Source: Halobacterium sp. DL1 (GTDB lineage: Archaea > Halobacteriota > Halobacteria > Halobacteriales > Halobacteriaceae). Taken from it: DNA of 64,000 bases. Below are positions 7,322 through 16,502 of the stretch, piece by piece (the stretch's first letter is position 1; every line of letters starts with the position of its first letter). The notes beneath the pieces are model-generated. The model saw only the letters and a program-made list of their open reading frames with translations, was not told the DNA's origin and searched no databases. The stretch lies in contig CP007060.1 in the NCBI GenBank assembly GCA_000230955.3, forward strand, positions 2,108,001 through 2,172,000. The letters are read 5' to 3'. A program made the position numbers and the translations under genes.

Positions 7322-10123
7322 GTGCGTTTCAGGGACGACACCCGGGGGGTAACGGTGCAAGTGGGGGCAGTCCTGCTCTTCGCCACGATCATCATCGCCC
7401 TCTCGGTCTACCAGGCGACGGTCGTCCCAGCCGAGAACTCGGACGTCGAGTACCGCCACAGCCAGCAGGTCCAGGGGCAGCTCGTCGACGTTCGGAACGC
7501 GCTCGTCGCGACGGCCGAGACCGGCGACGCGCGCCCCGCGACGGTCTCGCTCGGGACGGAGTACCCGAACCGCGTGTTCCTCGTGAATCCGCCGCCAGCC
7601 GCGGGCACGCTCAGGACGGACACCTACGACGACCCGACCGTGATGGTGTCGAACGTGAACGCGACGAACCCCGAGACGCGGGACTACCTCGACGGCTCGT
7701 GGGCGCAGCCGACGAAGTCCCTCTCGTTCGTTCCGGGGTACCACGAGTACCGTGACGCACCTCGGTTGCGCTACGAGGCGTCCTTGCTCTCGAACTACTA
7801 CCCCGAGCAGAACATTTCGGTGCCGCTGACCGACCAGTTGCTCGTGGACAGCGAGACGCGCACCGTCTCCCTGGTCGCACTCAACGGGTCGCTGAGCACG
7901 TCGCGGTCGTCGTCAGTGGCCCTGGACCCGGCGGCCCTGAGCGCGCCAGCCGAGCGCGTACAGGTCCAGCCCGACGACCCCGGGCAGCCCGTGAACGTCA
8001 CGGTACCGACGGTCGTAGACGCGAGCGTCCTTCGGAACAGCACGGGCCTCGGCGACAATCCGAACGTCTCCGTCGTCCAGAACGGCACGGACCGCGTGAC
8101 GCTCTCGGTCGACTGGAGCGGGCCGTTCACGCTCCGCACCGCGAAGGTCGGCGTCGGCAGCGACACCGAGGGGTCGCCCCCGACGTACCTCACGCTCGTG
8201 GAGAGCGACGACGACAGCGTCACCGTCGAGGCCCGCGACGCGTACAACAATCCCGAGTCGGGGGTGACGGTGTCCGTGAACGGAACCAACCCCTTCGACG
8301 CCGCCAGTGCGGTCACCAACGAGGACGGGCGGGCGACCTTCGTCGCCGGGAACAACGAGGACACAACGACGACGCTCTCCATCCTCGACAACAGTGACGC
8401 GCAGGAACGAGTGGAGGTCGACGTCGACACGACGAGTCCGGCGGCGGAGGGTGGGAGCGGCGGGTCACTCGTCTACCTGGGTGACGGCTCCGCGTTCGAC
8501 GGGGAGGACGGCGACCAGGTTCCCGGTGGCGTCTCCTTCACTGTGGAAAACCAGTTCGCGAGCGACGTCACCATCACGGACGTGACCGTCCTCCCAGAGA
8601 ACGGTGCACTCACCGGCCTCTCGGACAAGGGCGCCGGGCTCGGGTATGGACGAAGCGAACTCGCCGTGTCGAACGGCGCACAGACCGAGTCCGTAGACGT
8701 CCCGCTCACAGACCCCGAGTACTCGTACGTCGGCGCGAGAGGACTGACGTTGTCGCTGGCACAGAACCGGAACGAGGACGTCTACGACACTGCTGGCGGG
8801 GAGTTCACGACTGCCGAGGCAAACGCGTCCGGAACAGTGACACTCTCACCGAACGGGACGGCACAGGTGTCCTTCGCCGAGTTTTACGTGGGCGCCACGA
8901 CTGGGTCACCGACGGCGGCGAACGTGACGGACGAGGATTTCCGCGTGTTAGTGAGCTACGAGCGGAATAGCAAGGCGAGCAGCGACGAGTTCGTGGTGTA
9001 CGCCGACGAGCCGACCGACGGCGTCGCCGTGACGAGTATTGTCCCGAACGCGGGCGCACAGACCCAGACCATCGAGTTCACGATGGATTCGGCGATGGAC
9101 GCCAGCGAGTCCATCCAGGTGGACTTGAGCGAGGCGCAGTCCGTGAGCCCCGACCAGGTAGACTACCAGTCCGCCAGCGCGAGCCTCGTGAGCGGGCCGA
9201 CTCCGTCGAATATCGGTTTCGCCCAGCAGTCGAGCACGGACGCCGTCGTCACGTACAGCCCCTCCAGTGACCTGAGTGCGGGTCAGACGGTCACACTAGA
9301 GGTCACTGACGTAGACGCCGGGCCCACCGGCAGCCAGAACGGCCCCTACACCGCGACGTGGAGTCGCTCGGACGGCGGCACGGACACGACGACGTTCACC
9401 GTCGCACCCGAGGACGGCGACGCCAACCTCCAAAGCGTCGCCGTGTCGGATCTCGGGAGCGGGCCGGGGCAGACCCAGACCCTCTCGTTCACGCCGGACG
9501 ACGCGCTGGAGGGCAACGAGAGAGTCGCCATCGACCTGAGTGCCGCGCAGGTCGGGAGCGTGGACTACTCGAACGCCGGCGTGAGTTCGGTGACGGTCGG
9601 GAGCGCCACCAAGAGCCAGAACGGTGACACCGTATACGTGACGTACACTGCGCCGAGCGGCGGTGTCACGAGCGGCACGACCGTCGACGTGGAGCTCTCG
9701 GGCGTCGAGTCGGCTGGCAGCGGCACGTACGACGCCGGGTTCAGTCGCGCCCGCGGCGACACGGCGAGCGCGACGTTCTCGGCGACCGGGGGCGGCACTA
9801 CCGACCCGAGCCTCGAGTCGTCGACAGTCACGGACAACAGTGAGACGACTGGGCCACCGTTCAACCGGCAAGCGCAGTACGATGTCGCGTACTCCGTGTT
9901 CGACCCCGACAATCGCTTCGACCGGGTTGAGGTAACGTTCGACAGCCCGGAGGTGGCCCCGGAGACGGAGACGAACTTTGCTGAGTCGGGGTCTGTCAGT
10001 TACACTGGCCCCGACGGGTCGAGCGGGGACGAGTACACCATCGAGATCCGGGTCTACGACGTCAGTGGGTCCGTAGTCGATTCGCAAACCATCACGGACA
10101 CCGCCGACAACACTGACCCCTGA
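7322..10123 (+). CDS. Large pilin-like surface protein with Ig-like repeats
   Basis: A 933-aa predicted extracellular protein. The N terminus, RGVTVQVGAVLLFATIIIAL followed by SVYQATVVP, resembles the haloarchaeal type IV pilin-like or class III signal segment: a short charged head, then one hydrophobic helix. Residues about 296-375 (VEARDAYNNPESGVTVSVNG) are a Big-1 type Ig domain. Two diverged tandem repeats follow at about 570-700 and 702-830; each starts with a GxGQTQT or NAGAQTQT strand and ends near a TATWSR or AGFSRA strand. There are many N-glycosylation sequons (NxS/T) and no obvious C-terminal anchor. The start is GTG, chosen from the TATA spacing and the pilin-like N terminus. Likely a surface structural or adhesion protein; the role is inferred. 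Confidence 0.75.
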   Translation: MRFRDDTRGVTVQVGAVLLFATIIIALSVYQATVVPAENSDVEYRHSQQVQGQLVDVRNALVATAETGDARPATVSLGTEYPNRVFLVNPPPAAGTLRTDTYDDPTVMVSNVNATNPETRDYLDGSWAQPTKSLSFVPGYHEYRDAPRLRYEASLLSNYYPEQNISVPLTDQLLVDSETRTVSLVALNGSLSTSRSSSVALDPAALSAPAERVQVQPDDPGQPVNVTVPTVVDASVLRNSTGLGDNPNVSVVQNGTDRVTLSVDWSGPFTLRTAKVGVGSDTEGSPPTYLTLVESDDDSVTVEARDAYNNPESGVTVSVNGTNPFDAASAVTNEDGRATFVAGNNEDTTTTLSILDNSDAQERVEVDVDTTSPAAEGGSGGSLVYLGDGSAFDGEDGDQVPGGVSFTVENQFASDVTITDVTVLPENGALTGLSDKGAGLGYGRSELAVSNGAQTESVDVPLTDPEYSYVGARGLTLSLAQNRNEDVYDTAGGEFTTAEANASGTVTLSPNGTAQVSFAEFYVGATTGSPTAANVTDEDFRVLVSYERNSKASSDEFVVYADEPTDGVAVTSIVPNAGAQTQTIEFTMDSAMDASESIQVDLSEAQSVSPDQVDYQSASASLVSGPTPSNIGFAQQSSTDAVVTYSPSSDLSAGQTVTLEVTDVDAGPTGSQNGPYTATWSRSDGGTDTTTFTVAPEDGDANLQSVAVSDLGSGPGQTQTLSFTPDDALEGNERVAIDLSAAQVGSVDYSNAGVSSVTVGSATKSQNGDTVYVTYTAPSGGVTSGTTVDVELSGVESAGSGTYDAGFSRARGDTASATFSATGGGTTDPSLESSTVTDNSETTGPPFNRQAQYDVAYSVFDPDNRFDRVEVTFDSPEVAPETETNFAESGSVSYTGPDGSSGDEYTIEIRVYDVSGSVVDSQTITDTADNTDP

Positions 10124-10157
10124 TTTCGTCTATCGTCGAAACCCCTATCGACAAACC

Positions 10158-10163
10158 CATAAG
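10158..10163 (+). promoter_or_regulatory. TATA-like box for hydroxymethylglutaryl-CoA synthase
   Basis: CATAAG about 25 nt upstream of the ATG at 10186, consistent with a leaderless transcript. Confidence 0.45.
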
Positions 10164-10185
10164 CCACCGCTGAGACGTTCAGAGC

Positions 10186-11523
10186 ATGACAAGCGTCGGC
10201 ATCGACGCCATCGAAGTTCGAACGGGGCGACTGCAACTCGACCTCGCGGAGACGTTCGCCCCCCAGAAGGGTGACGACCCCGAGAAGTACACGAAGGGGC
10301 TGGGCCTGCACAGGTCGTCGTTCCCGGACGCCTACGAGGACATCGTCACGATGGGCGCGAACGCCGCCCACCGGCTGATGGAGCGCAAGGGCCTCGAACC
10401 GGAGGACATCGGCCGCATCGACGTGGCCACGGAGTCCGCCTTCGACAACTCCAAGCCCGTCTCGACGTACGTCGCGGGCTGCCTCGAACAGGTGTTCGAC
10501 GGCGACTTCCACCACGCCAACAAGGGCGAGCGGAAGTTCGCGTGCATCGCGGGCACCCAGAGCCTCGACGACGCCGTCAACTGGATTCTCGCGGGCCGCA
10601 ACCGCGGCCGCGGCGCGCTCGTCATCGCCACCGACACCGCGCTGTACACCCGCGGCGACCCCGGCGAGGCGACGCAGGGCGCGGGCGCCGTCGCGATGTA
10701 CATCACGGAGGACCCGGACGTCGTCACGCTCTCGATAGAGCAGGGGTACGGCTCCGCGGACGAGACGGACTTCCTGAAGCCGAACCAGCAGTTCCCGTCC
10801 GTCGACGGCAAGCGCTCCATCCAGGTGTACCTCTCGCGGATGCGCGAGGCGCTCACCGACTTCGAGAGCGTCGCGGGGGCGACCCACCCCGACGACTACG
10901 AGTACATCCCGTTCCACACGCCGTACCCGGGGATGGTGCGGAAGGCCGCGCTCCTCGGCTTCCGGCACATGATCCGGAACACGGAGGTCGAGGACGAACT
11001 CGCGAGCGAGATCGGGCGCCAGCCCCGCCGCGAGGACTTCGACTCCCGGGAGGGCTTCGACGACGCCATCCGCGACCACATGGACGACCTGAAGGAGACC
11101 ACGGCCTACCGCGAGTGGTACGCCGACGCCATCGAGCCGACGCTCTCCATCTCCAGCGAGGTCGGCAACTGGTACACGGGCTCCGTCCACCTCGCCCGCC
11201 TGAGCGCGCTCAAGCACGCCGCGGAGAACGGCGTCGACCTCGCCGGGAAGAAACTGCTCGTCGCCTCCTACGGCTCCGGCGCGCAGGCCGAGTTCCACGC
11301 CGAGACCGTCCAGCCCGGCTTCACCGAGGAGGTCGCGGCGTGCAACGTCGACGAACAGATCGACGCCCGCTACGACCTCACCTTCTCGGAGTACGAGGAC
11401 GTCCACGACCGGCACAACCACGAGAAGAGCTCCGAACTCGAGCCGTTCACGCAGCCCGACGCCGAGTTCGTCTTCGACGGCTGGGGCCCGATGAACGAGC
11501 GCAAGTACACCTACGTCGAGTAG
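10186..11523 (+). CDS. hmgB: Hydroxymethylglutaryl-CoA synthase
   Basis: Condenses acetyl-CoA with acetoacetyl-CoA to HMG-CoA, the committed start of the mevalonate pathway that makes archaeal isoprenoid lipids, carotenoids and retinal. At 445 aa it is the long haloarchaeal form. The catalytic triad is present: Glu83 (ATESAFDN), nucleophile Cys120 (RKFACIAGTQ) and His244 (IPFHTPYPGM). It is monocistronic and converges with the alcohol dehydrogenase gene 40 bp downstream. Confidence 0.95.
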   Translation: MTSVGIDAIEVRTGRLQLDLAETFAPQKGDDPEKYTKGLGLHRSSFPDAYEDIVTMGANAAHRLMERKGLEPEDIGRIDVATESAFDNSKPVSTYVAGCLEQVFDGDFHHANKGERKFACIAGTQSLDDAVNWILAGRNRGRGALVIATDTALYTRGDPGEATQGAGAVAMYITEDPDVVTLSIEQGYGSADETDFLKPNQQFPSVDGKRSIQVYLSRMREALTDFESVAGATHPDDYEYIPFHTPYPGMVRKAALLGFRHMIRNTEVEDELASEIGRQPRREDFDSREGFDDAIRDHMDDLKETTAYREWYADAIEPTLSISSEVGNWYTGSVHLARLSALKHAAENGVDLAGKKLLVASYGSGAQAEFHAETVQPGFTEEVAACNVDEQIDARYDLTFSEYEDVHDRHNHEKSSELEPFTQPDAEFVFDGWGPMNERKYTYVE

Positions 11524-11562
11524 CGCGACCCCCTGTTCTCACTGTCGAGCGCCGTCCGTCAC

Positions 11563-12825
11563 CTACCACGCAGCCTCGAGAACCTCCCGTAGCTCCTCGA
11601 CCGTCGCGTCGAGTCCCGGGGGCGCGTTCCGCATGAAGACGTCGTCGGCGACGTACGCCGCGACGTCGCCGAGTTCGTCGCGCTCCGGGTGGTCGTCGAG
11701 GTCACGGATGCGCTGGGGGAGGCCGAGGCCGTCCCGGATCTCGGTGAGTCCGGCGATGGCCGCGTCGGCGGCGGCCTCCCGGTCGTCCTGGGGGACCCCG
11801 GGGGCGAGCGCCTCCGCGAGCAGGCCGCGGCGGCCGTCGACGTGCTCGAAGAGGTAGCGCAGCGCGTGCGGCGCGACGGCGGCGTGCGCGCGGCCCTGGT
11901 GGGCGTCGAACCCGTGGGTGAGGCCGTGGCCGAACGCGTGGAGAACCGAGAGCGTGGAGCCGTCCGGCCGCGAGACGCCGTACTGCGCGAGCACGATGCC
12001 GAGTACCGCGCGCTCGACGTCCCGCGGGTCGGGGTCGTCGGTGCCGAGCGCGGGCAGCCCCTCCCGGCAGAGACGGAGGCCGTGGACAGCGGTGGCGTCC
12101 GAGACGGGTGTGGCGTTCTTGCCGTACAGTGACTCGACGGCTTTGTCGAGGCCGTTCATCGCGGACCCCACGAGCACGCGCTGCGGCGTGGTGTCGAAGA
12201 GGTCGGGGTCGTAGTGGAGGACAGTGGGCATCAGCCGGGGGTCGGAGACGCCGCCGCCCGCGTGCGACTCGACAGGGTCGGTGTCGGGACCGACGGAGAT
12301 GCCGGCTCCCTGCGAGAGGTCGGCGCCCGCGAGCGTGGTGGGCACGGCGACGGCTGGGGGGAGGTCGCCCTCGGGCGGGGTGATGGTGCCGTTCTCGGCG
12401 AGTTCCCTGGCGGCCGCCTCGTGGGTCAGGTCGCGGGCCACGAGGAAGCGCGCCACCTTCGTCACGTCGAGGCTGCTGCCGGAGCCGACCGCGACGAACG
12501 CGTCAGCGTCGGCTTCCTCCAGCGCCTCAGCGGCGGCATGGGCGGTCGCGACGCGCTTCTCGGGCGTCGTCTCCGCGAACTCGTCGGCGAGCGCGTCGCC
12601 GAGGCCGTCCCGGACCGGGTCCATGACTGCGGGCGTCGAGCCGACCGTCCGGCCGGTGACGACGAGGGCGCGCGACGCACCGATTTCGCGGAGTTCCTCG
12701 CCGAGTGAGTCGACGCAGCCGCGACCGAATCTGATTGTTCCCGGCTCGTACTCGAACCGGAAGCCGTCCGCGCCGTACGTCCGGCCGTCGAAGCCGTCGA
12801 GGGGGCTGTCGGAGCGCTCGTCCAT
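11563..12825 (-). CDS. Iron-containing alcohol dehydrogenase family protein
   Basis: A 420-aa NAD(P)- and metal-dependent dehydrogenase of the Fe-ADH/maleylacetate reductase superfamily. The nucleotide-binding region VGSGSSLDVTKVARFL and the metal-site segments NGLDKAVESLYG and SVLHAFGHGLTHGFDAH, with three regularly spaced histidines, are visible. The substrate cannot be read from the sequence. An in-frame GTG at 12849 would add eight residues; the ATG at 12825 starts MDERSDSPLDGFDG and is preferred. It is divergent from nothing close: the HTH regulator upstream lies on the same strand, 75 bp away. Confidence 0.85.
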   Translation of the reverse strand: MDERSDSPLDGFDGRTYGADGFRFEYEPGTIRFGRGCVDSLGEELREIGASRALVVTGRTVGSTPAVMDPVRDGLGDALADEFAETTPEKRVATAHAAAEALEEADADAFVAVGSGSSLDVTKVARFLVARDLTHEAAARELAENGTITPPEGDLPPAVAVPTTLAGADLSQGAGISVGPDTDPVESHAGGGVSDPRLMPTVLHYDPDLFDTTPQRVLVGSAMNGLDKAVESLYGKNATPVSDATAVHGLRLCREGLPALGTDDPDPRDVERAVLGIVLAQYGVSRPDGSTLSVLHAFGHGLTHGFDAHQGRAHAAVAPHALRYLFEHVDGRRGLLAEALAPGVPQDDREAAADAAIAGLTEIRDGLGLPQRIRDLDDHPERDELGDVAAYVADDVFMRNAPPGLDATVEELREVLEAAW

Positions 12826-12900
12826 ACGTCGCCTACCAGCGAGAGCCACAAAAGCGCTCGCGAACGTCGGGCGTCCTCGCGGGCGGCCCCCTCGCCCGGG

Positions 12901-13608
12901 TCAGGCGTGCTCGCGGAGCGCGGCGAGCATCTCCTCTAGGTCCATCTCCGTGACGGCCAGCGAGAAGCCGTCGCGCTGGGCGAGCTCCGGGGCGTGCTCC
13001 CAGAGGTCGTCGGGCGAGAGGCCGTGGAGGAGCACGGCGCTCGGCGTGGGGTTGGCGACGCGGAGCGCGACCAGCGGGCTCTCCCCGCGGGAGACGTTCG
13101 TGAAGCCGAGGACGCGGCTCGTCGACTGGCCGTAGAGGCGGTAGAAGCCGTCGCCGCTGAGGCGCGTGATGGCGTTGATGGAGTCGATGACGGTGTGGCC
13201 GGTGATGTGGTCCCGGTCGCCGGAGACGATCTCGGTGGCCTCGACGGTGTCGTAGAGGGTGTCGAGTGCCACGGACGCGGGGTACTCGCGGAGGTCGAGG
13301 ACGACGTCGCTGTCGAAGCCCGCCGAGAGCACGCGGGCGTACTGCCGGATGTGTTCGCCGCTACGGCGCTCGTCGATGTCGAGCAGCGCGTTCACGAGGC
13401 GGCTGACGAGCGCGATGCCGGGGCTCTCCCGGCGGCCGCTCTCGTAGTCGGAGACGACAGACGACGAAACGCCGAGCTCGTCGGCGAGCGCCGTCTGGGA
13501 GACGTCGAAGTCCGTCCGCCACTTCCGGAGGGTGGCGCCCGGGTCGTCGCTGAGCGTAATCTCGCCGGCGATGCGCTCCGCGAGGCCGGCACGCGGGTCG
13601 GCGTCCAT
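12901..13608 (-). CDS. Helix-turn-helix (XRE/COG1709-like) transcriptional regulator
   Basis: A 235-aa regulator. An XRE-type HTH spans about residues 25-65: WRTDFDVSQTALADELGVSS is the HTH, followed by VVSDYESGRRESPG. The remaining C-terminal domain (from about 80), with HTVIDSINAITRLSGDGFYR, matches the uncharacterised archaeal COG1709-type regulators. The ATG at 13608 gives a short acidic N terminus, MDADPRAGLAERIAGE. It is divergent from the YdjM-like gene (98 bp between starts). The target genes are unknown. Confidence 0.8.
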   Translation of the reverse strand: MDADPRAGLAERIAGEITLSDDPGATLRKWRTDFDVSQTALADELGVSSSVVSDYESGRRESPGIALVSRLVNALLDIDERRSGEHIRQYARVLSAGFDSDVVLDLREYPASVALDTLYDTVEATEIVSGDRDHITGHTVIDSINAITRLSGDGFYRLYGQSTSRVLGFTNVSRGESPLVALRVANPTPSAVLLHGLSPDDLWEHAPELAQRDGFSLAVTEMDLEEMLAALREHA

Positions 13609-13706
13609 GCGCGGGAGTCGCCACTGCCCGGCCAAAAGTCTGCCGGAGCGGGTTCGACAGGTGACGAACGACAAAGCACATTGCCCGGTGGTACCGAGGC
13701 ACACGC

Positions 13707-14330
13707 ATGCCATCGACAGTCGTCCACGTGGCGTTCGGGGCCGTCGTGGCGACAGCGTTGCTCCGCGAGTTCGACGCGAAGGCGCTCGCCGCGGTCTGCG
13801 CGTTCGCCGCGCTCCCGGACCTCGACACATTCCTCGGCCTGTGGATCCACGGCGGACACCGCGCGCTCCTCCACACCGCCCTCCTCCCGGTGGCGCTGGG
13901 TGCACTGGTCCTCTGGGACAGCCACCGCGAGGCGTCGTGGCTCCGCGGACGGTTCGGCGCACGCGGGCCCCACGTGGCGGGCGTTGGTGTCGTTGCGCTC
14001 GCGCTCGGCGGCATCGGCCCCGACCTGCTCACCAACGGCGTGAACGTCCTCTACCCGGTCCACGACCAGTTCTACGCGCTCTCCGGGAAGCTCGAACTCT
14101 CCAGCACGAAGGGGCTCGTCCAGACGTTCGTCGACCTGGGAGAGAACGGCGACACCGCCCGCGGCAGCACGGAGACGGTCCACTATCGGACTGGCGTGGA
14201 CGTCGAGCGCGGCGCGGACCCGGCGGACGCCGAGCGCGTCTTCCCCATCGTCTCCTCGGGCCTCCAGTTGCTCGTCGTGGTGGTCGCGGCGACGAGCGTC
14301 TTCGGCCGGTTCCGCGAGGCGAACCGCTAA
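13707..14330 (+). CDS. Membrane-bound metal-dependent hydrolase, YdjM/DUF457-like
   Basis: A 207-aa polytopic membrane protein. The family pattern is clear: VVHVAFGAV near the N terminus, then ALPDLDTFLGLWIHGGHRAL and LLHTALL, which supply the His/Asp metal ligands of the LexA-regulated YdjM/DUF457 family. About four hydrophobic helices are present, with a polar insert at 120-170. The substrate is unknown. It is followed by a GNAT gene on the same strand after 24 bp, possibly co-transcribed. Confidence 0.75.
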   Translation: MPSTVVHVAFGAVVATALLREFDAKALAAVCAFAALPDLDTFLGLWIHGGHRALLHTALLPVALGALVLWDSHREASWLRGRFGARGPHVAGVGVVALALGGIGPDLLTNGVNVLYPVHDQFYALSGKLELSSTKGLVQTFVDLGENGDTARGSTETVHYRTGVDVERGADPADAERVFPIVSSGLQLLVVVVAATSVFGRFREANR

Positions 14331-14354
14331 CGTTCCCGGGGGCGAACGCGGAAC

Positions 14355-14843
14355 ATGGTCAGGCCGTACGCGGACGGGGACAGGGAGTCGCTCTGGGAAC
14401 TGAAACGCGGCTTCGAGACGGGACTCGGCGAGGGAACGGGAGGCGAGGAGAAGGCCGCGACGTACGAAGCGAAACTCGACGAGGACTACCGCGAGCGGTG
14501 GCTCGACTGGGTCGGGCGCTGCGTCGACGAGCAGGAGCGCTGCGTGCAGGTCGCTCCCTCGCCCGAGGGCGACGGTCTCGCCGGCTACGTCTTCGTCCTG
14601 CCGGAGTCGATGGCGTTCGTCTGGGACGCCGCCGTGCTGAACGAGATATACGTCCGGTCCGAGTACCGTGGGACGGGCGTCGCGGACGACCTGATGGACG
14701 CCGCCCTGGCGTTCGCCCGCGAGCAGACCCTCCCACTCGACCGCCTGGTGCTCGACGTCGACCGGGAGAACGAGCGGGCGCGGCGGTTCTACGACCGCCA
14801 CGGGTTCGCCCACTGGGGGGAGCTGGTGGCCCGAGAGCTCTGA
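14355..14843 (+). CDS. GNAT family N-acetyltransferase
   Basis: A 162-aa acetyl-CoA-dependent acyltransferase. Motif A is visible as EIYVRSEYRGTGVADDLMDA (the R/QxxGxG/A acetyl-CoA loop), and the final DVDRENERARRFYDRHGF is the usual motif B and terminal segment. The substrate is unknown. It probably shares a transcript with the preceding YdjM-like gene. Downstream, an 87-bp gap precedes the potassium transporter. Confidence 0.9.
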   Translation: MVRPYADGDRESLWELKRGFETGLGEGTGGEEKAATYEAKLDEDYRERWLDWVGRCVDEQERCVQVAPSPEGDGLAGYVFVLPESMAFVWDAAVLNEIYVRSEYRGTGVADDLMDAALAFAREQTLPLDRLVLDVDRENERARRFYDRHGFAHWGELVAREL

Positions 14844-14930
14844 GTGGGGCGATACGTGCGGCCGGTGGCTCCAGGAGCGGGCCAGGTCGAAACGGCCATC
14901 AATCCCCCCTCCGACTGCTAGAGACGTTCG

Positions 14931-16478
14931 ATGGCTCGCACGCTGAGCACGTACGTCGACTTCAGGACGAGCGTGGCCTTCGTCGGGAGCGTCCTGAAGT
15001 ACATCGGTGTGACGCCGCTGTTCCCGCTCGTTCTGGCGTTCTACTACGGTGAGGACCCGCTCCCATTCGTCGCGACGAGCGTCGTCATGGTCGGTGGCGG
15101 CGTCCTCCTGGAGCAGTTGAGCGACGACACCGACCTGGGCAACCGCGAGGCGTTCCTCCTGGTGAGTCTCGCCTGGCTGGTCGTCCCCCTGGCCGGGACG
15201 GTGCCGTACCTCGTCGCGGGCGTGGGCAGCGTCGCCAACCCCGTCAACGCCATGTTCGAATCGATGAGCGGGTTCACGACGACCGGCGCGACCGTGCTCG
15301 GGGAGATATCGGTCGACCGCCACGGCCACGCGATGTTGCTGTGGCGACAGCTCACCCAGTGGCTCGGCGGCATGGGCATCCTCGTGCTGATGGTCGCCAT
15401 CCTCCCCGAACTCTCGGTCGGCGGCGCCCAGGTGATGAACGAGGAGGCGCCGGGGCTCTCACTGGAGAAGCTGACGCCCCGCATCCAGAAGACGGCGCGG
15501 GGGCTGTGGGGTATCTACGCCGGGTTCACCGTGCTCGCCGCGCTCGCCTACTACGGTCTCCACCTCGTCGGCGCGGCGCCGAACATGGACCTCTACAACG
15601 CGGTTGCCCACGCGCTCACGACGCTCCCCACCGGCGGATTCAGCCCCGAGGCCCGGAGCGTCGAGGCGTTCACGCCAGCCGTCCAGTGGATGGTGATGCC
15701 GTTCATGCTCGTCGCCGGGACGAACTTCGCGCTGTTCTGGTACGTCTTCCGGGGGGAGCCCAGCCGGCTCACCGAGAACACCGAGTTCCGGTCGTACCTG
15801 CTCGCTATCGCCGGCTTCGGGGCCGTCATCTCGGCGGTGCTGTTCGCCGGCGTCGGCCTCGCGGAGACGCCGGTGAACGTCGACGTCATCCCCGGCAACG
15901 TGGAGGACTCGCTCAGGCAGGGTCTGTTCCAGGTCATCGCCGTCGTGACGACCACCGGCTACGCGAGCATGGACGTCAACACCTGGGACGCCTCCGCGCA
16001 GACGATACTGCTGTTCGCGTACTTCCTGGGCGGCTCCGCGGGCTCTGCCGCCGGTTCCATCAAGATCGTGCGCTGGGTACTGGTGAAGAAGGCCGTCGTC
16101 CGTTCGCTGTTCACGACCGTTCATCCGGACGCGGTGAAGCCGATCCGCGTCGGGGACGACGCCGTCGACGAGGGAACCATCAGGGACGTCTTCGTGTTCG
16201 TACTGCTCTTCGTCGGGCTGTTCGCGCTCTCGACGGTGCTGCTCTACCTCGACAGCTTCCGGACGGCCGGCGTGTCGATGTCGGGCCTGGATGCGATGAG
16301 CGTCGCCATGGCCACGCTGGGGAACGTCGGTCCCGGCTTCGGCGTCGTCGGCCCGATGAACAGCTTCCTGCCGTTCACGGACGCCGCGAAGCTGTACATG
16401 GTGTTCCTGATGTGGATCGGGCGCCTCGAGGTGCTGTCGGTGCTCGTCATCTTCACGCCGGCGTTCTGGAAGCGCTGA
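14931..16478 (+). CDS. trkH: TrkH family potassium uptake protein
   Basis: A 515-aa ion-conducting subunit of a Trk/Ktr-type potassium importer, central to the salt-in osmoadaptation of haloarchaea. Four pore loops are readable: SGFTTTGATVL, TLPTGGFSPEA, VTTTGYASMD and LGNVGPGFG, each with the glycine of the selectivity filter. About ten hydrophobic segments are present. No TrkA/RCK gating partner is adjacent, so it must be encoded elsewhere. Confidence 0.93.
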   Translation: MARTLSTYVDFRTSVAFVGSVLKYIGVTPLFPLVLAFYYGEDPLPFVATSVVMVGGGVLLEQLSDDTDLGNREAFLLVSLAWLVVPLAGTVPYLVAGVGSVANPVNAMFESMSGFTTTGATVLGEISVDRHGHAMLLWRQLTQWLGGMGILVLMVAILPELSVGGAQVMNEEAPGLSLEKLTPRIQKTARGLWGIYAGFTVLAALAYYGLHLVGAAPNMDLYNAVAHALTTLPTGGFSPEARSVEAFTPAVQWMVMPFMLVAGTNFALFWYVFRGEPSRLTENTEFRSYLLAIAGFGAVISAVLFAGVGLAETPVNVDVIPGNVEDSLRQGLFQVIAVVTTTGYASMDVNTWDASAQTILLFAYFLGGSAGSAAGSIKIVRWVLVKKAVVRSLFTTVHPDAVKPIRVGDDAVDEGTIRDVFVFVLLFVGLFALSTVLLYLDSFRTAGVSMSGLDAMSVAMATLGNVGPGFGVVGPMNSFLPFTDAAKLYMVFLMWIGRLEVLSVLVIFTPAFWKR

Positions 16479-16502
16479 CGGGCTGGAGCGCGCGAGTACC
16501 GT

